Positions 7,780-16,092 of a DNA stretch of 46,989 bases are shown one piece after another; position 1 is the stretch's first letter, and every line of letters starts with the position of its first letter. Under the pieces are notes generated by a model. That model was not told the DNA's origin and made no database searches. It was given only the letters and a program-made list of their open reading frames with translations. The DNA is taken from positions 606,322 through 653,310 of the forward strand of contig LDJB01000002.1 of NCBI GenBank assembly GCA_001028815.1, given 5' to 3'. The DNA comes from Peptococcaceae bacterium 1109 (GTDB lineage Bacteria > Bacillota > Limnochordia > Darwinibacteriales > Darwinibacteriaceae). The translations under genes were made by a program, and so were the position numbers.

Positions 7780-7952
7780 GCTACACAGAAGGTAAGCTTG
7801 CTCTCCAGATAGCGCTGCTTGCGAGGGGTCTTCGGACTAGTGAAAAAAGAGATGGTCTACACACGGTCCTGGGCGCAAGAAGCCCACTTGGCTTCAGACA
7901 GAGTCTAGGTCTGATAGCGTAACCGGGTCCAAGAAAACGTCCGTACCCCCAG
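7780..7952 (+). mobile_element. Remnant of an IS3-family element (3' end)
   Basis: The segment CTCCAGATAGCGCTGC and the following 90 bp align, with many changes, to the 3' part of the transposase gene at 5975-6060, including ACACGGTCCTGG matching ACACGAGATCTTGG. It ends in GTCCAAGAAAACGTCCGT followed by CCCCC, a near copy of the right inverted repeat of the intact IS. Frames are broken by stops, and the left end is gone. It is a different, older member of the same subgroup. Confidence 0.7.
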
Positions 7953-8161
7953 TTGTCTGGTTCAATTCACCAGCCTACAGATCTTCCGTGATGGAGCGGA
8001 GAAAGACATTGACAGGCGGGAAGTGGAGGAATATACTTGGGTGAACGCCCGGCGTGAAAGGCTTAGAGCTGTGAGTTTGTTTGTGAAACTAGGCGCATAT
8101 AGTCGCCATTCAGGGAGGGGGAGTCCTACTGCGAAGACCGCTAAGTTCGCAGTGGGGAAAC

Positions 8162-9421
8162 ATGGACTCAAGAAGGAAGAAACGCCTTTGGCCAGCGTTG
8201 TGGAGGGTACTGCTGGCGCTGTTGGCTGTCGTTGCTGTCTTTGGAGCACTAAATTACAAAACGTTGGTGAAGATCTACCACGGCATCACTCTGTTCAAAC
8301 CAGAAAAGCTCACTGAGAATTTCCGCAGCTTGGACCAGTGGTTTGACTCACGGAAGGTGGCTGCTGGTTCAGCAGTATCAAGTTTTGATTATGACCTACA
8401 GGACTTACCTTCTAGCTATGTCTATAAGGGCCACACCAAGGATGTGGGCCAGTTTATAGATGAGACCCACACCACTGGCCTTGTGGTTACCCGAAACGGC
8501 TCCATTGTCTATGAGGAGTACTTCCGAGGCAACAATGATGCGTCGCGATGCATCCTTTGGTCCGTTTCTAAGTCCGTGGTATCGGCGCTCGTAGGTATAG
8601 CGGTCGACGAGGGCTTCATCAGGGATATCCATGAACCTGTCACAGCTTATGTACCCAGCTTAGCTGCTAGCGGGTATAACGGAGTGAGCATCAAAGATGT
8701 CCTCCAGATGTCTTCCGGAATTCGGTTTACCGAAGACTACGCCGATCCCAAGTCTGACATAAGCCGCTTGGGCCCGCTGTCCGTAGGCCTGGGCCCCTCC
8801 CTGGAAAGTTTCCTTCTAGAGCTGGATAGAGAGCACGAGCCAGGGACGCGCAGAAAGTATGTCAGCAGCGATGCACAGGTACTTGGTATGGTTGTTCGGG
8901 CAGCTGTGGGAATGGATCTAGCTAGCTATATGGAAGAGAAGCTGTGGAGGCCTGCTGGCATGGAAGGAGCAGCCTATTGGCTGCTAGACAGTACGGGGGT
9001 TGAGTCGGCCTTCGGCGGTCTTAATGCTTGCCTCCGGGACTTGGCCCGCTTCGGCAACCTATACCTGAATGATGGGTATTGGAATGGGAGGCAGATCATT
9101 TCTAAGGAGTGGATCCGAGCTTCTGTGACACCAGATGCTCCGCATCTCCTGCCCGGGGCCAATCCTCGCTCCGATTCGGTGCTAGGGTATGGCTACCAAT
9201 GGTGGGTTCCTGGAGGCGAGGATCGAGACTTCCTGGCAATGGGTATCTATGGACAGGCGGTGTATGTCAATCCGCGATACAACGTTGTTATTGCCAGAAC
9301 CGCGGCATACAAGGGCTATACCATTGATGGAGTAGAGATGGAACTGGAGAGCGTGGAATTCTTCCGTGCTATTGCAAGGCATCTCGGAACAGATAGTGAG
9401 ATTCTCGATAACCACAAATGA
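8162..9421 (+). CDS. Serine hydrolase, beta-lactamase/NylB-like family
   Basis: This 419-residue protein has an N-terminal membrane anchor (residues about 9-30), then a class C beta-lactamase-like domain. The nucleophile motif S-V-S-K is at about 134-137 (LWSVSKSV), and a Tyr motif YVS is near 233 (RKYVSSDAQVLG). The GYGYQWWVP segment is typical of the 6-aminohexanoate-dimer hydrolase/EstB branch. Likely an envelope-facing esterase or amidase. The substrate cannot be told, and true beta-lactam hydrolysis is not implied. The ribosome-binding site before ATG 8162 is weak (GTGGGG). The gene lies just downstream of an IS3 remnant, so its original promoter may be displaced. Confidence 0.85.
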   Translation: MDSRRKKRLWPALWRVLLALLAVVAVFGALNYKTLVKIYHGITLFKPEKLTENFRSLDQWFDSRKVAAGSAVSSFDYDLQDLPSSYVYKGHTKDVGQFIDETHTTGLVVTRNGSIVYEEYFRGNNDASRCILWSVSKSVVSALVGIAVDEGFIRDIHEPVTAYVPSLAASGYNGVSIKDVLQMSSGIRFTEDYADPKSDISRLGPLSVGLGPSLESFLLELDREHEPGTRRKYVSSDAQVLGMVVRAAVGMDLASYMEEKLWRPAGMEGAAYWLLDSTGVESAFGGLNACLRDLARFGNLYLNDGYWNGRQIISKEWIRASVTPDAPHLLPGANPRSDSVLGYGYQWWVPGGEDRDFLAMGIYGQAVYVNPRYNVVIARTAAYKGYTIDGVEMELESVEFFRAIARHLGTDSEILDNHK

Positions 9422-9980
9422 AGGGATTGGCCAGGGCGTAAACGGCATACTCTGGCAACCATCGGGCCGGACGTAGGGTGTACACCTTTGTTGCTTCAGA
9501 CAGCAAGTCAGGTCGTGAGTGACCATTAGACACGTTCCACTTATCGGATACCTTGGCAGCTTCTTGCCATTGATCCAGCTTTTTCTACTAATGTCACTCT
9601 GCCCTGACCAATACTGCCAACCGGTATGACAACGGGCTCCGTCCACCATGACATCTCCAACCACTTCTATCCTGAAAATGTCACCAGCAGTGGAGCTAAC
9701 AGAACTAATCCGGTCTAGAAGGCGCACAGGGTTCGGTCCGATAGCCTTCATGTCAGGTTCTGAGTCCAGAAGCTGAGTATGGCTAGTCTGCCTCTAGAAC
9801 AGACTGTAAGGCTCTCGCGTTTAGGCACCCGGGCCATCTGAGTTCTCCCGTGGAACGCACATGAGACGTGGGTGTAGGCATAATCATGGACCCCGATTCA
9901 CCAGGGGAGTCATGTTCTCGCGGCATTGCAGACCCGCGCAGGCAACGTCAAGATCGCCCTTTGAGCTTAGGAGGGTAAAG
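9422..9980. other. Intergenic stretch without a supported gene
   Basis: About 560 bp. On the minus strand a frame is open from about 9751 to 9430 (with GDIFRIEVVGDVMVDG), but it lacks a ribosome-binding site and overlaps the serine hydrolase. I see no RNA gene or repeat. A frame extending the downstream gene back to 9861 is not supported by a start signal. Confidence 0.3.
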
Positions 9981-10349
9981 ATGGAGAAGTTCACGAAGGA
10001 AGACTTGGGGGATGCCCTTGAGGCTGTAGCTTCCATGATCAGAAGAACTGAGAATGTACGGGCGAAGTTCAAGGAAGGGACGCCGCAACACTCTCTGCAG
10101 CGCAATAGGCTGGCGGCGTTGAACACCGCTTTGCAGCTCATATCCCACGAGCTATCAGGCAACCATGGGGAAATGCCCACTACTGCCGAATTGGAGCAGG
10201 CGAGGGCACCCATTGCTTCGCTGATCAGTAAATCGGAAAAAGCAAAGCAAAAGGTGGCACCTAGTACCTGGCAGCACAACATGCTTGAAGCTAACCTGAA
10301 AGGCCTTTACATAGCTTCTCAGCTCTTGGACGCGTATACTATCAGTTAG
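9981..10349 (+). CDS. Small helical protein with internal duplication
   Basis: This 122-residue, all-helical protein has GGAGGG just upstream of ATG 9981. Its two halves resemble each other: LEAVASMIRRTENVRAKF...GTPQHSLQRNRLAALNTALQLI (about 11-55) and APIASLISKSEKAKQKV...STWQHNMLEANLKGLYIASQLL (about 72-117). Each half carries a Q-H-x-(L/M)-x-x-N core. Similar hypothetical proteins occur in clostridia. There is no signal peptide and the function is unknown. The next gene starts 70 bp downstream on the same strand. Confidence 0.75.
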   Translation: MEKFTKEDLGDALEAVASMIRRTENVRAKFKEGTPQHSLQRNRLAALNTALQLISHELSGNHGEMPTTAELEQARAPIASLISKSEKAKQKVAPSTWQHNMLEANLKGLYIASQLLDAYTIS

Positions 10350-10418
10350 ATGAGGACTAGCTGAAGTCTTTGCCCACGCGTATGGGCACATCTATTCTCG
10401 CTGGAAAGGAGCAGTGGA

Positions 10419-10856
10419 ATGATGGGATTCAACGCGTTTAACTACGGTGCAAATGCAGTGTGTTTCGAAAAGAACGGGCGAAAGTATGGCATGATCTGTT
10501 CTTGGGCTACTCAGGTGGATTACGACAAGGTTGTGATGCTGTTGGGCGCCCAAAGCGCCACCGGCAGAAACATTGCTAAAGGCGATATCATCGGTGTGAG
10601 CGTGCTAAGCGCTGAGCAGGAGGACGTAATGGAACGGTTGGGGAACCACCATTCCGACCAAATGGACAAGCTTGCCGGACTAGATTACGCCCGGGATGGT
10701 TCTGCCGTTTTGATCAACAATGCCAGCGTAACCATGGTGGTAGAGGTACTTGATATTTACCATCTTCCCGGCATCGAGGAAGATCATCTCGTCTACGGGC
10801 TGATAAAATCTTACACAAAGACAGGCCTCCCAATGCTGCGGCCTGATCTGGGATAG
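10419..10856 (+). CDS. Flavin reductase-like (FMN-binding split-barrel) protein
   Basis: This 145-residue cytoplasmic protein has the layout of the flavin reductase/split-barrel family. An early strand carries the flavin-contact segment GMICSWATQVDYDKV, and later there are a GDIIGVSVLSAEQ segment and a C-terminal VYGLIKSYTK strand. Family members bind FMN and reduce flavin or iron with NAD(P)H. AAAGGAG precedes two consecutive ATG codons (10419, 10422). The gene may share a transcript with the small helical protein upstream. Catalytic activity is inferred from family only. Confidence 0.8.
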   Translation: MMGFNAFNYGANAVCFEKNGRKYGMICSWATQVDYDKVVMLLGAQSATGRNIAKGDIIGVSVLSAEQEDVMERLGNHHSDQMDKLAGLDYARDGSAVLINNASVTMVVEVLDIYHLPGIEEDHLVYGLIKSYTKTGLPMLRPDLG

Positions 10857-10926
10857 ATAGAGACAAAACCATAGGCTCCACACCAATCAAGCTGAAGAGA
10901 ATGGCGGTGGAGTTTGGTCCCAGCAT

Positions 10927-11083
10927 GGAACACATACGCTGACAAGGAACGAGATTGTCAACAACTCGAGCCAACGATGCGGCGCGATCTTCATCAAGGG
11001 CGGTGCCCGCTGCCCCTATTCCCACAACATCATGGGGGGGCAACACGTCCAACGACATAACCGATGAAACAAGCCCTTTATAG
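10927..11083 (+). pseudogene. Parallel beta-helix protein fragment, frameshifted
   Basis: The frame from 10927 reads THTLTRNEIVNNSSQ then CGAIFIKGG and YSHNIMGG, typical of Asn-rich coils in right-handed beta-helix (PbH1/NosD-like) surface proteins. A G7 run at 11034-11040 breaks the frame. With one G fewer the sequence continues as NTSNDITDETSPL to TAG 11083. No start is present. It is a remnant of a larger gene. Confidence 0.5.
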
Positions 11084-11113
11084 TCACTCAAGCAAGACAA
11101 GGGATCGCCGCAC

Positions 11114-11839
11114 TCACTGCATCAGCATTGTTATGAGGATTGTAACGCTTACCACGATCACATTACTGATGCTGTGCATCATCATGGGATAAATCACACT
11201 GCCGCTTTTCTCGTAACAATCACCGTAGAACAAGCCCAGCCCAATGGCAAATAACACTTGCATAAGGGAATATGAGACTTGAAAGGGGGCAAAGGAAAAG
11301 CGAACATGGGCCAGCCCAAAGATCACCGCAGCGGTGATGTTGGCTAAGCTTGCTTTTCCAGCGGCCCCCTTTCCCCTCAAAACAAGCCCGAGCATGGTGA
11401 TGGCGAAGGCCCTAAAGATGAGTTCTTCCGAAGGCCCAGTGAGGAAGAGCTGAAATCCTAGGTAACCAACGATATTTCTCGCCACCAGGGGATAGGGAAA
11501 CGGCTGAAATGACTTTGTCAAAAGGATGATCACCATATAGCCGGCCGTGTACATACTAAAGAAAGTCAAGGTAAACCGCACGACATAGTGCCGGCCAACT
11601 TCCTTATTGCCCCAGCCCAACCCAAAGTCCAGGGGCATAAGCTGCCTACTAACCAGCATGATGGCCAAGAAAACCGCCCCTTGAACAAGATGATGGACAA
11701 ACAACCATGCATATGCTCCATCGGGGTCAATGGCTCTGTAATCGAAACCGTCGGCGATCATACCGGCAATCTTAGGGACTCCTAACAGTAGTGCCGTGAG
11801 AAGCAGCGTCCAGCAGAGGGATTTAAGAGCTTTAGCCAT
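11114..11839 (-). CDS. CPBP family intramembrane glutamic protease (second copy)
   Basis: This 241-residue polytopic protein has the CPBP signature TGPSEELIFRAF (EExxxR), a His in IFGLAHVRFSFA and MMMHSISNVIV near the C-terminus. Those motifs closely match the protein at 1330-2067, so the two are paralogs. ATG 11839 is chosen because AGGTAGGTG lies upstream. It is 13 bp after the GNAT gene stop, and the longer frame would overlap that gene entirely. It is the last gene of a rhomboid-methyltransferase-GNAT-CPBP cluster. The substrate is unknown. Confidence 0.85.
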   Translation of the reverse strand: MAKALKSLCWTLLLTALLLGVPKIAGMIADGFDYRAIDPDGAYAWLFVHHLVQGAVFLAIMLVSRQLMPLDFGLGWGNKEVGRHYVVRFTLTFFSMYTAGYMVIILLTKSFQPFPYPLVARNIVGYLGFQLFLTGPSEELIFRAFAITMLGLVLRGKGAAGKASLANITAAVIFGLAHVRFSFAPFQVSYSLMQVLFAIGLGLFYGDCYEKSGSVIYPMMMHSISNVIVVSVTILITMLMQ

Positions 11840-11852
11840 TTCCGGTTTACAC

Positions 11853-12383
11853 CTACCTTTGCGCCTGTGGTGCCCTGGATGGAGATTGAAAAATGAAGAC
11901 ATCTCCAAAGGAACCATCATCATATTCTGCGTCGGGGTGCCCCGGGATGCAGACGAAGTCCCCACCTGTGTACTCACTGATTATCTTATTCCAAAAGTGC
12001 ACCGAACCCAGATTCTTAGGGTGACGCTTGAGCTGCCATTTCCCGTGGAACATGTCGAAAATCTTAAAGGCAGCATATCTCCCAACGCCCCGGCCCCGGT
12101 ACTTGTGCATCACGAAAAACTCCGCCACAGAATAATCGGTTTTTTCGCTGACTTCTGGGAGAGTATTGATCATGGCAAATCCAGCCAGTTTGTCATCGAC
12201 CTTGATAAAGAAGGCATGGCGCCCCTCTTCAGTCCAGTAATAGTCCAAGTAGTCATAGCCATACAGGCCGAGATGATTCACATCTCTCTGATCATACTGG
12301 GAAAACTCATAGTCGTACTTCTCCAGAAGATTGCGGAGGATCTCTTTCTCGCTAACATCAACGGGAACAAGTTCGATTTTCAT
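11853..12383 (-). CDS. GNAT family N-acetyltransferase
   Basis: This 176-residue protein has the GNAT acetyl-CoA pyrophosphate loop YRGRGVGRYAAFKIF and the preceding beta4 strand (SVAEFFVMHK). The C-terminal part (LGSVHFWNKIISEYTGG) is the usual GNAT alpha4-beta7 region. ATG 12383 has AGGAG at 9 nt, and that ribosome-binding site overlaps the 3' end of the methyltransferase gene, so the two are probably translationally coupled. The acetyl acceptor is unknown. Confidence 0.88.
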   Translation of the reverse strand: MKIELVPVDVSEKEILRNLLEKYDYEFSQYDQRDVNHLGLYGYDYLDYYWTEEGRHAFFIKVDDKLAGFAMINTLPEVSEKTDYSVAEFFVMHKYRGRGVGRYAAFKIFDMFHGKWQLKRHPKNLGSVHFWNKIISEYTGGDFVCIPGHPDAEYDDGSFGDVFIFQSPSRAPQAQR

Positions 12384-12390
12384 TCTCTGC

Positions 12391-13224
12391 CTACTCCTTT
12401 CTTGCTACAGCGCAGAGGACCGTGTTGCTTGGCTCGTATGGTGCTCCTGCCACATCCCCGTAGATGTCAACATCACTAAAGCCAGCGGTGGCTAACTCAC
12501 CCCGCAGATCCTGTTCTTCAAAGGTGTGGTCCCAGATGTTGTAGCACTCAATCTCCGTTTCGGTTATCACAACGTACCTGTTCAGAAAAGTGTTACTGTC
12601 ATCATAACGGTAGAAGGATTCTAGGCACAGATGAGGTTTTGCTCTCCAAAAACCTGCCTGCGTGAAGTTCCAAGTATTGTGCTCCGGTTTGCCCGCATAC
12701 TTCGCGGGAGTAAAGACGTCTAAAATCAAGTGCCCGCCTGGCCTTAAAGCCTTGTAGACGTGGGCCAGCACACTCTCCCGATCCCTATCGGATAGAGCAC
12801 CGTAGTCACAGTAAATCAGCACTACCACATCGAACGTATCAGGCAAGGACAGGTTTAGGTAGTTTTGGTTTACATAGGTGATTTCCAATCCTTGCCTTGC
12901 CGCGCTTTTACGGGCGTAGTCAATAGAGCGCGCGGACAAATCCACACCGGTGACCTGATACCCCTTCCGGCAAAACCTTTCAGCATAGAGCCCTGGCCCG
13001 CACCCCAAATCCAAGAGGCGCGGATAGTCCTTCGGGGGCAAGATGCGGGAGATCCATTCCACAGACTTGTCTATAAACAGGTGGTTTCGTGATGCCGCAT
13101 CCCATTCGGGATCGAGATGGGCCGCGAGCATTCCCTTGGAAATGTGTTCATCATCCCAAAATGGGGCTGAGCTTGGAGCGTATAACTCTGGCCTAGCTAG
13201 GTAGCTTAGAAGCTTACTGAACAC
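12391..13224 (-). CDS. Class I SAM-dependent methyltransferase
   Basis: This 277-residue Rossmann-fold methyltransferase has motif I LLDLGCGPGLYAERF (about 80-94) and the acidic ribose-binding end of beta2 in VTGVDLS. Motif IV-like FDVVVLIYCDYGAL follows, then the post-motif segment LRPGGHLILDVFTP. The start is GTG 13224, with GGGGAG 7-8 nt upstream. It belongs to the rhomboid-GNAT-CPBP cluster, with an 8-bp gap to the GNAT gene. A small-molecule acceptor is likely but cannot be named. Confidence 0.88.
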   Translation of the reverse strand: MFSKLLSYLARPELYAPSSAPFWDDEHISKGMLAAHLDPEWDAASRNHLFIDKSVEWISRILPPKDYPRLLDLGCGPGLYAERFCRKGYQVTGVDLSARSIDYARKSAARQGLEITYVNQNYLNLSLPDTFDVVVLIYCDYGALSDRDRESVLAHVYKALRPGGHLILDVFTPAKYAGKPEHNTWNFTQAGFWRAKPHLCLESFYRYDDSNTFLNRYVVITETEIECYNIWDHTFEEQDLRGELATAGFSDVDIYGDVAGAPYEPSNTVLCAVARKE

Positions 13225-13266
13225 GCTCTCACTCCCCTTAGCATCATCAGGAGCTGTGGTTCTGCC

Positions 13267-13842
13267 CTATCGTCCCGCCTTCCTTCGAAGGGCATAGCCA
13301 AGGGCAAGGCCTGCTGCGATGCCAGTTGCGTGGGAAGGCCCCCCAACGGAAAGCTGGGGGTTTTGGATTGCCAAAAGGGCATTTACTACAAAAAGGGCAA
13401 CCACCCAATGCACTGCTTTGGACTTCATCACTACCGCATTAGGATTAAGCCCCGCGTAGGCTGCTGCGATCCCAAAGGCCGATGCTGATGCCCCGGCGAT
13501 AGCCCCACCTTGGTATCCGATGGCTGAGGCATAGGCAAGAATAGTCACGCTGCCGATTAACCCGCACGCAAAATAGACGCCTGCCACTGCCTGAGCATTT
13601 GTCTCTCGTTCCAAGCGTGTGCCAAAGACAACGAGGAGGAGCATATTCAAGAGGATATGAACGAGGGCCTCATGGGAGAAAAATACCGTTAGTAAGGATA
13701 GGGGGCGCTCTCTAAGCATACCTGGGTTTAGCAGTAGGACTTCGGCTAGTTCAGGAAAAATGCTTATGGCTGCAAACACTATAATGTTGATGGCTACCAA
13801 AGCCCATGTTGCATAGCTGTCTCTTAGGTGCGTCCCTTTCAT
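13267..13842 (-). CDS. Rhomboid family intramembrane serine protease
   Basis: This 191-residue, six-helix protein has the rhomboid hallmarks. These are HxxxxHxxxN in SHEALVHILLNMLLL (second helix), the catalytic Ser in GASASAFG (fourth helix), and the catalytic His in SHATGIAAGLALGYAL (sixth helix). GGGAGG precedes ATG 13842. It cleaves membrane proteins within the bilayer. It lies 42 bp upstream of the methyltransferase, so the operon contains two intramembrane proteases of unrelated mechanism. Confidence 0.92.
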   Translation of the reverse strand: MKGTHLRDSYATWALVAINIIVFAAISIFPELAEVLLLNPGMLRERPLSLLTVFFSHEALVHILLNMLLLVVFGTRLERETNAQAVAGVYFACGLIGSVTILAYASAIGYQGGAIAGASASAFGIAAAYAGLNPNAVVMKSKAVHWVVALFVVNALLAIQNPQLSVGGPSHATGIAAGLALGYALRRKAGR

Positions 13843-13949
13843 CTTCTAAACCTCCCAGGTTTAGCCACATGATGCTCTTATTCAGCGGAAATCTTCGATC
13901 ACCTCTCAAACTCACCTGCGACGTGAAATAAAATCCTGCTAGACAGAAG

Positions 13950-13987
13950 CCACCCTCGGCTGTTAACGGTCACAAAGCCGAGGGTGG
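13950..13987 (-). terminator. Terminator of the chemoreceptor gene
   Basis: A perfect 12-bp stem, CCACCCTCGGCT (13950-13961) with AGCCGAGGGTGG (13976-13987), has a 14-nt loop just downstream of the minus-strand chemoreceptor stop. The T-rich tract GATTTTATTT follows on that strand after a short gap. Confidence 0.65.
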
Positions 13988-14011
13988 ATGAATCCAATCA
14001 CAATGTGCACA

Positions 14012-15877
14012 TCAATCCAACTTAAAGCGGTTAACCAGCCCTTGGAGGTGGCCTGCCATCTCCATTAAGGACTGGGAGGAGTGAGACACTTGAGCAATTG
14101 ACGCTGCTTGTTCCTGGGTGACACCAGCAATTTCTGCTCCACTGTGGTTTACCTCATCAAGCCCTCCCACAATGAGTTGCACCTCGTCCACAACCCCCCC
14201 AACAGTCTGCAGGATCTCATGGAGGATGTGGCCACTTTCCCTTACTTGCTCCAGAGCCTCGTCGGCCTGCTGCGCGCCGCGGCCCATCCCACTAACTGCT
14301 GCCTTAATCCCGTGTTGGATTTCCCCAATCAGTTCTCCAATCTCCGCGGCAGCTTGGGATGTTTGTTCCGCGAGGCGCCTCACTTCCTCCGCCACCACCG
14401 CAAACCCCCGGCCGTGTTCTCCCGCCCGGGCCGCTTCGATGGCGGCATTGAGAGCGAGCAGATCTGTCTGATCAGAGATGGCGGTAATAGTGCTCACGAT
14501 GGAGCCAATCTCTGAAGAAAGGCTATCGAGCTGGTTGATGTTGTTGGACAAGGCGTGGGTATCCTCCCGCACTGAACCAAGTTGGGTGATGATCGCACCG
14601 AGCGCTCCTTCTCCCCGAACAGCCTCGCTAGAGATTTGCTGAGCCCGCTCCCGGACTCCCATGGCTCGGTTGTGGACCTGTTCGATGGTGGAGGAAAACT
14701 CGTTTGTGGTGCTGGCGATCTGCTCCACAGAGGCACTGACTTCCTCAGATGTAGCTGCCATTTCCCGGCTCATGCGAGCAAGGTCATTGGTGGCATCCGC
14801 AACGCCCCGAATTGCTTGTCCTACCTCATCCAAGGTACGGTTTAGTGAATCGGCCACCATTCCCACTTCATCCTTTGTATTGAGCTGGACGCGGCTCGCG
14901 AAATTCCCTTTGGCCACATCCTCCATTACCCGCTGCACCGTTGCCAAAGGGCGGGCGATCTGGCGGCCCAAGAAAAGGGAGGCACCAACCCCAAAGGCAA
15001 TAAACAGTATGGATATGCCCAACATAAAGGTACGCAGGGACTCGATGTTCCCTAGAACATCGCTTTCTATGGCACCAACGGCCAGGGTCCACCCTGTCAT
15101 GGAGATAGGAGTGACACCATCGATACGCCGGGTACCGTCGCCAGTTTGATACCGAATAACACTATCGCCGGTCGAATCTAATTGAGCCAGGGCCTCCCCT
15201 ACAGGAGCCAATGGGCTGGATTGGTCAAAAACACTGATACCCCCGAGCACCAATTCGCGATTGGGATGGGCCATGACTGTCCCTTGCTCGTTGAGGATGT
15301 ATGCCCAGCCTTGCTCGCCGAAGGCAAGGTGATCCACGATATCGCCCAAAGTGTCATACCCACGTTCACCGAGCAAGACGCCTACCACGTCATCGTAAGA
15401 GATGATGGGGACGGCAAAGACAATAGTCATTTCCCCCGTTTCCTCATCCACCAGTAGGTCCGACACAGCTGCCGCCCCTCCGAAGGCAGCAGCAATGTAA
15501 GGTTCATCCCCAGCCTCAGATACGGTGTTATCATTGTAGCGGATGCTTCCTCCTGGGTAGGCCACGCCAAAGCGACGAAAATCGCTGAGGCGTTCGATCT
15601 CAGAGCGCAGTGCGAGGCGCTGGGCTCCCCAGTCCATCCAAACCATTTCGGGCCGTGCCGCGATGGTTTCCAAGATTGCTAACTGGCCTTGGAGCCTGCT
15701 TTCCAGGTATCCGGCAGCTTCTTGAGCAACGAGGGACACAGCCCGTTCCACCTCTTCCATTACCGCCCGGGAACCCTGGCTATAGGAGAGGTAGGACAGC
15801 CCGACACAAGTTACGGTGAGCAGCAGTACGGCGTAGACAGCGATTCTTGTAGATACCCTTCGAAATCGGAATCTCAC
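14012..15877 (-). CDS. Methyl-accepting chemotaxis protein
   Basis: This chemoreceptor has about 621 residues. Its domains run TM1 ([14 protein letters not shown]), an extracytoplasmic dCACHE-type sensor (about 45-290), TM2 ([19 protein letters not shown]), HAMP ([17 protein letters not shown]) and a long cytoplasmic coiled coil. The coiled coil includes the conserved signalling tip ([20 protein letters not shown]). An ATG exists at 15895, but the sequence right after it is GAGGAGG followed 6 nt later by GTG. I therefore place the start at GTG 15877. No other chemotaxis genes are nearby. The ligand is unknown; dCACHE sensors often bind amino acids or organic acids. Confidence 0.92.
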   Translation of the reverse strand: MRFRFRRVSTRIAVYAVLLLTVTCVGLSYLSYSQGSRAVMEEVERAVSLVAQEAAGYLESRLQGQLAILETIAARPEMVWMDWGAQRLALRSEIERLSDFRRFGVAYPGGSIRYNDNTVSEAGDEPYIAAAFGGAAAVSDLLVDEETGEMTIVFAVPIISYDDVVGVLLGERGYDTLGDIVDHLAFGEQGWAYILNEQGTVMAHPNRELVLGGISVFDQSSPLAPVGEALAQLDSTGDSVIRYQTGDGTRRIDGVTPISMTGWTLAVGAIESDVLGNIESLRTFMLGISILFIAFGVGASLFLGRQIARPLATVQRVMEDVAKGNFASRVQLNTKDEVGMVADSLNRTLDEVGQAIRGVADATNDLARMSREMAATSEEVSASVEQIASTTNEFSSTIEQVHNRAMGVRERAQQISSEAVRGEGALGAIITQLGSVREDTHALSNNINQLDSLSSEIGSIVSTITAISDQTDLLALNAAIEAARAGEHGRGFAVVAEEVRRLAEQTSQAAAEIGELIGEIQHGIKAAVSGMGRGAQQADEALEQVRESGHILHEILQTVGGVVDEVQLIVGGLDEVNHSGAEIAGVTQEQAASIAQVSHSSQSLMEMAGHLQGLVNRFKLD

Positions 15878-16032
15878 GATGGCCCTCCTCGACATTGCTG
15901 TGGTAGTATCACCACAGCGGCACTATTATTGCTTAATGAAAATTACTACCAACCTATTTAATTTACAATTCGGCAACAGAGACGGGATTCCTGCACACTT
16001 AGCCATCGGAATTTCCCTCGTTTGTGCAAGAA

Positions 16033-16060
16033 AGAAAACCGCTAGGAACAGCGGTTTTCT
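16033..16060 (-). terminator. Rho-independent terminator of the membrane hydrolase gene
   Basis: AGAAAACCGCT (16033-16043) and AGCGGTTTTCT (16050-16060) form an 11-bp stem with a 6-nt loop. Read on the minus strand it is followed by TTCTTG. It lies 33 bp after the stop of the hydrolase gene. Confidence 0.8.
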
Positions 16061-16092
16061 CATTCTTGGCTAGCTCTGGGCTGTGGAGAGGC

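Noticed and set aside
9182-9751. Long minus-strand frame of 189 codons
   Set aside because: More than a third overlaps the well-supported serine hydrolase on the other strand, and there is no ribosome-binding site or recognisable domain.
11796-12479. Plus-strand frame of 227 codons across the GNAT and methyltransferase genes
   Set aside because: Antisense shadow of three well-supported genes, without family motifs.
13355-13385. Sequence TTTTGGATTGCCAAAA resembling the 29-bp IS tip
   Set aside because: It shares only a short core and lies inside the intact rhomboid protease gene, coding conserved-looking protein. Chance similarity.
14108-15149. Several plus-strand frames across the chemoreceptor gene
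   Set aside because: Antisense shadows of a clear methyl-accepting chemotaxis protein; composition is biased and no domain is recognisable.
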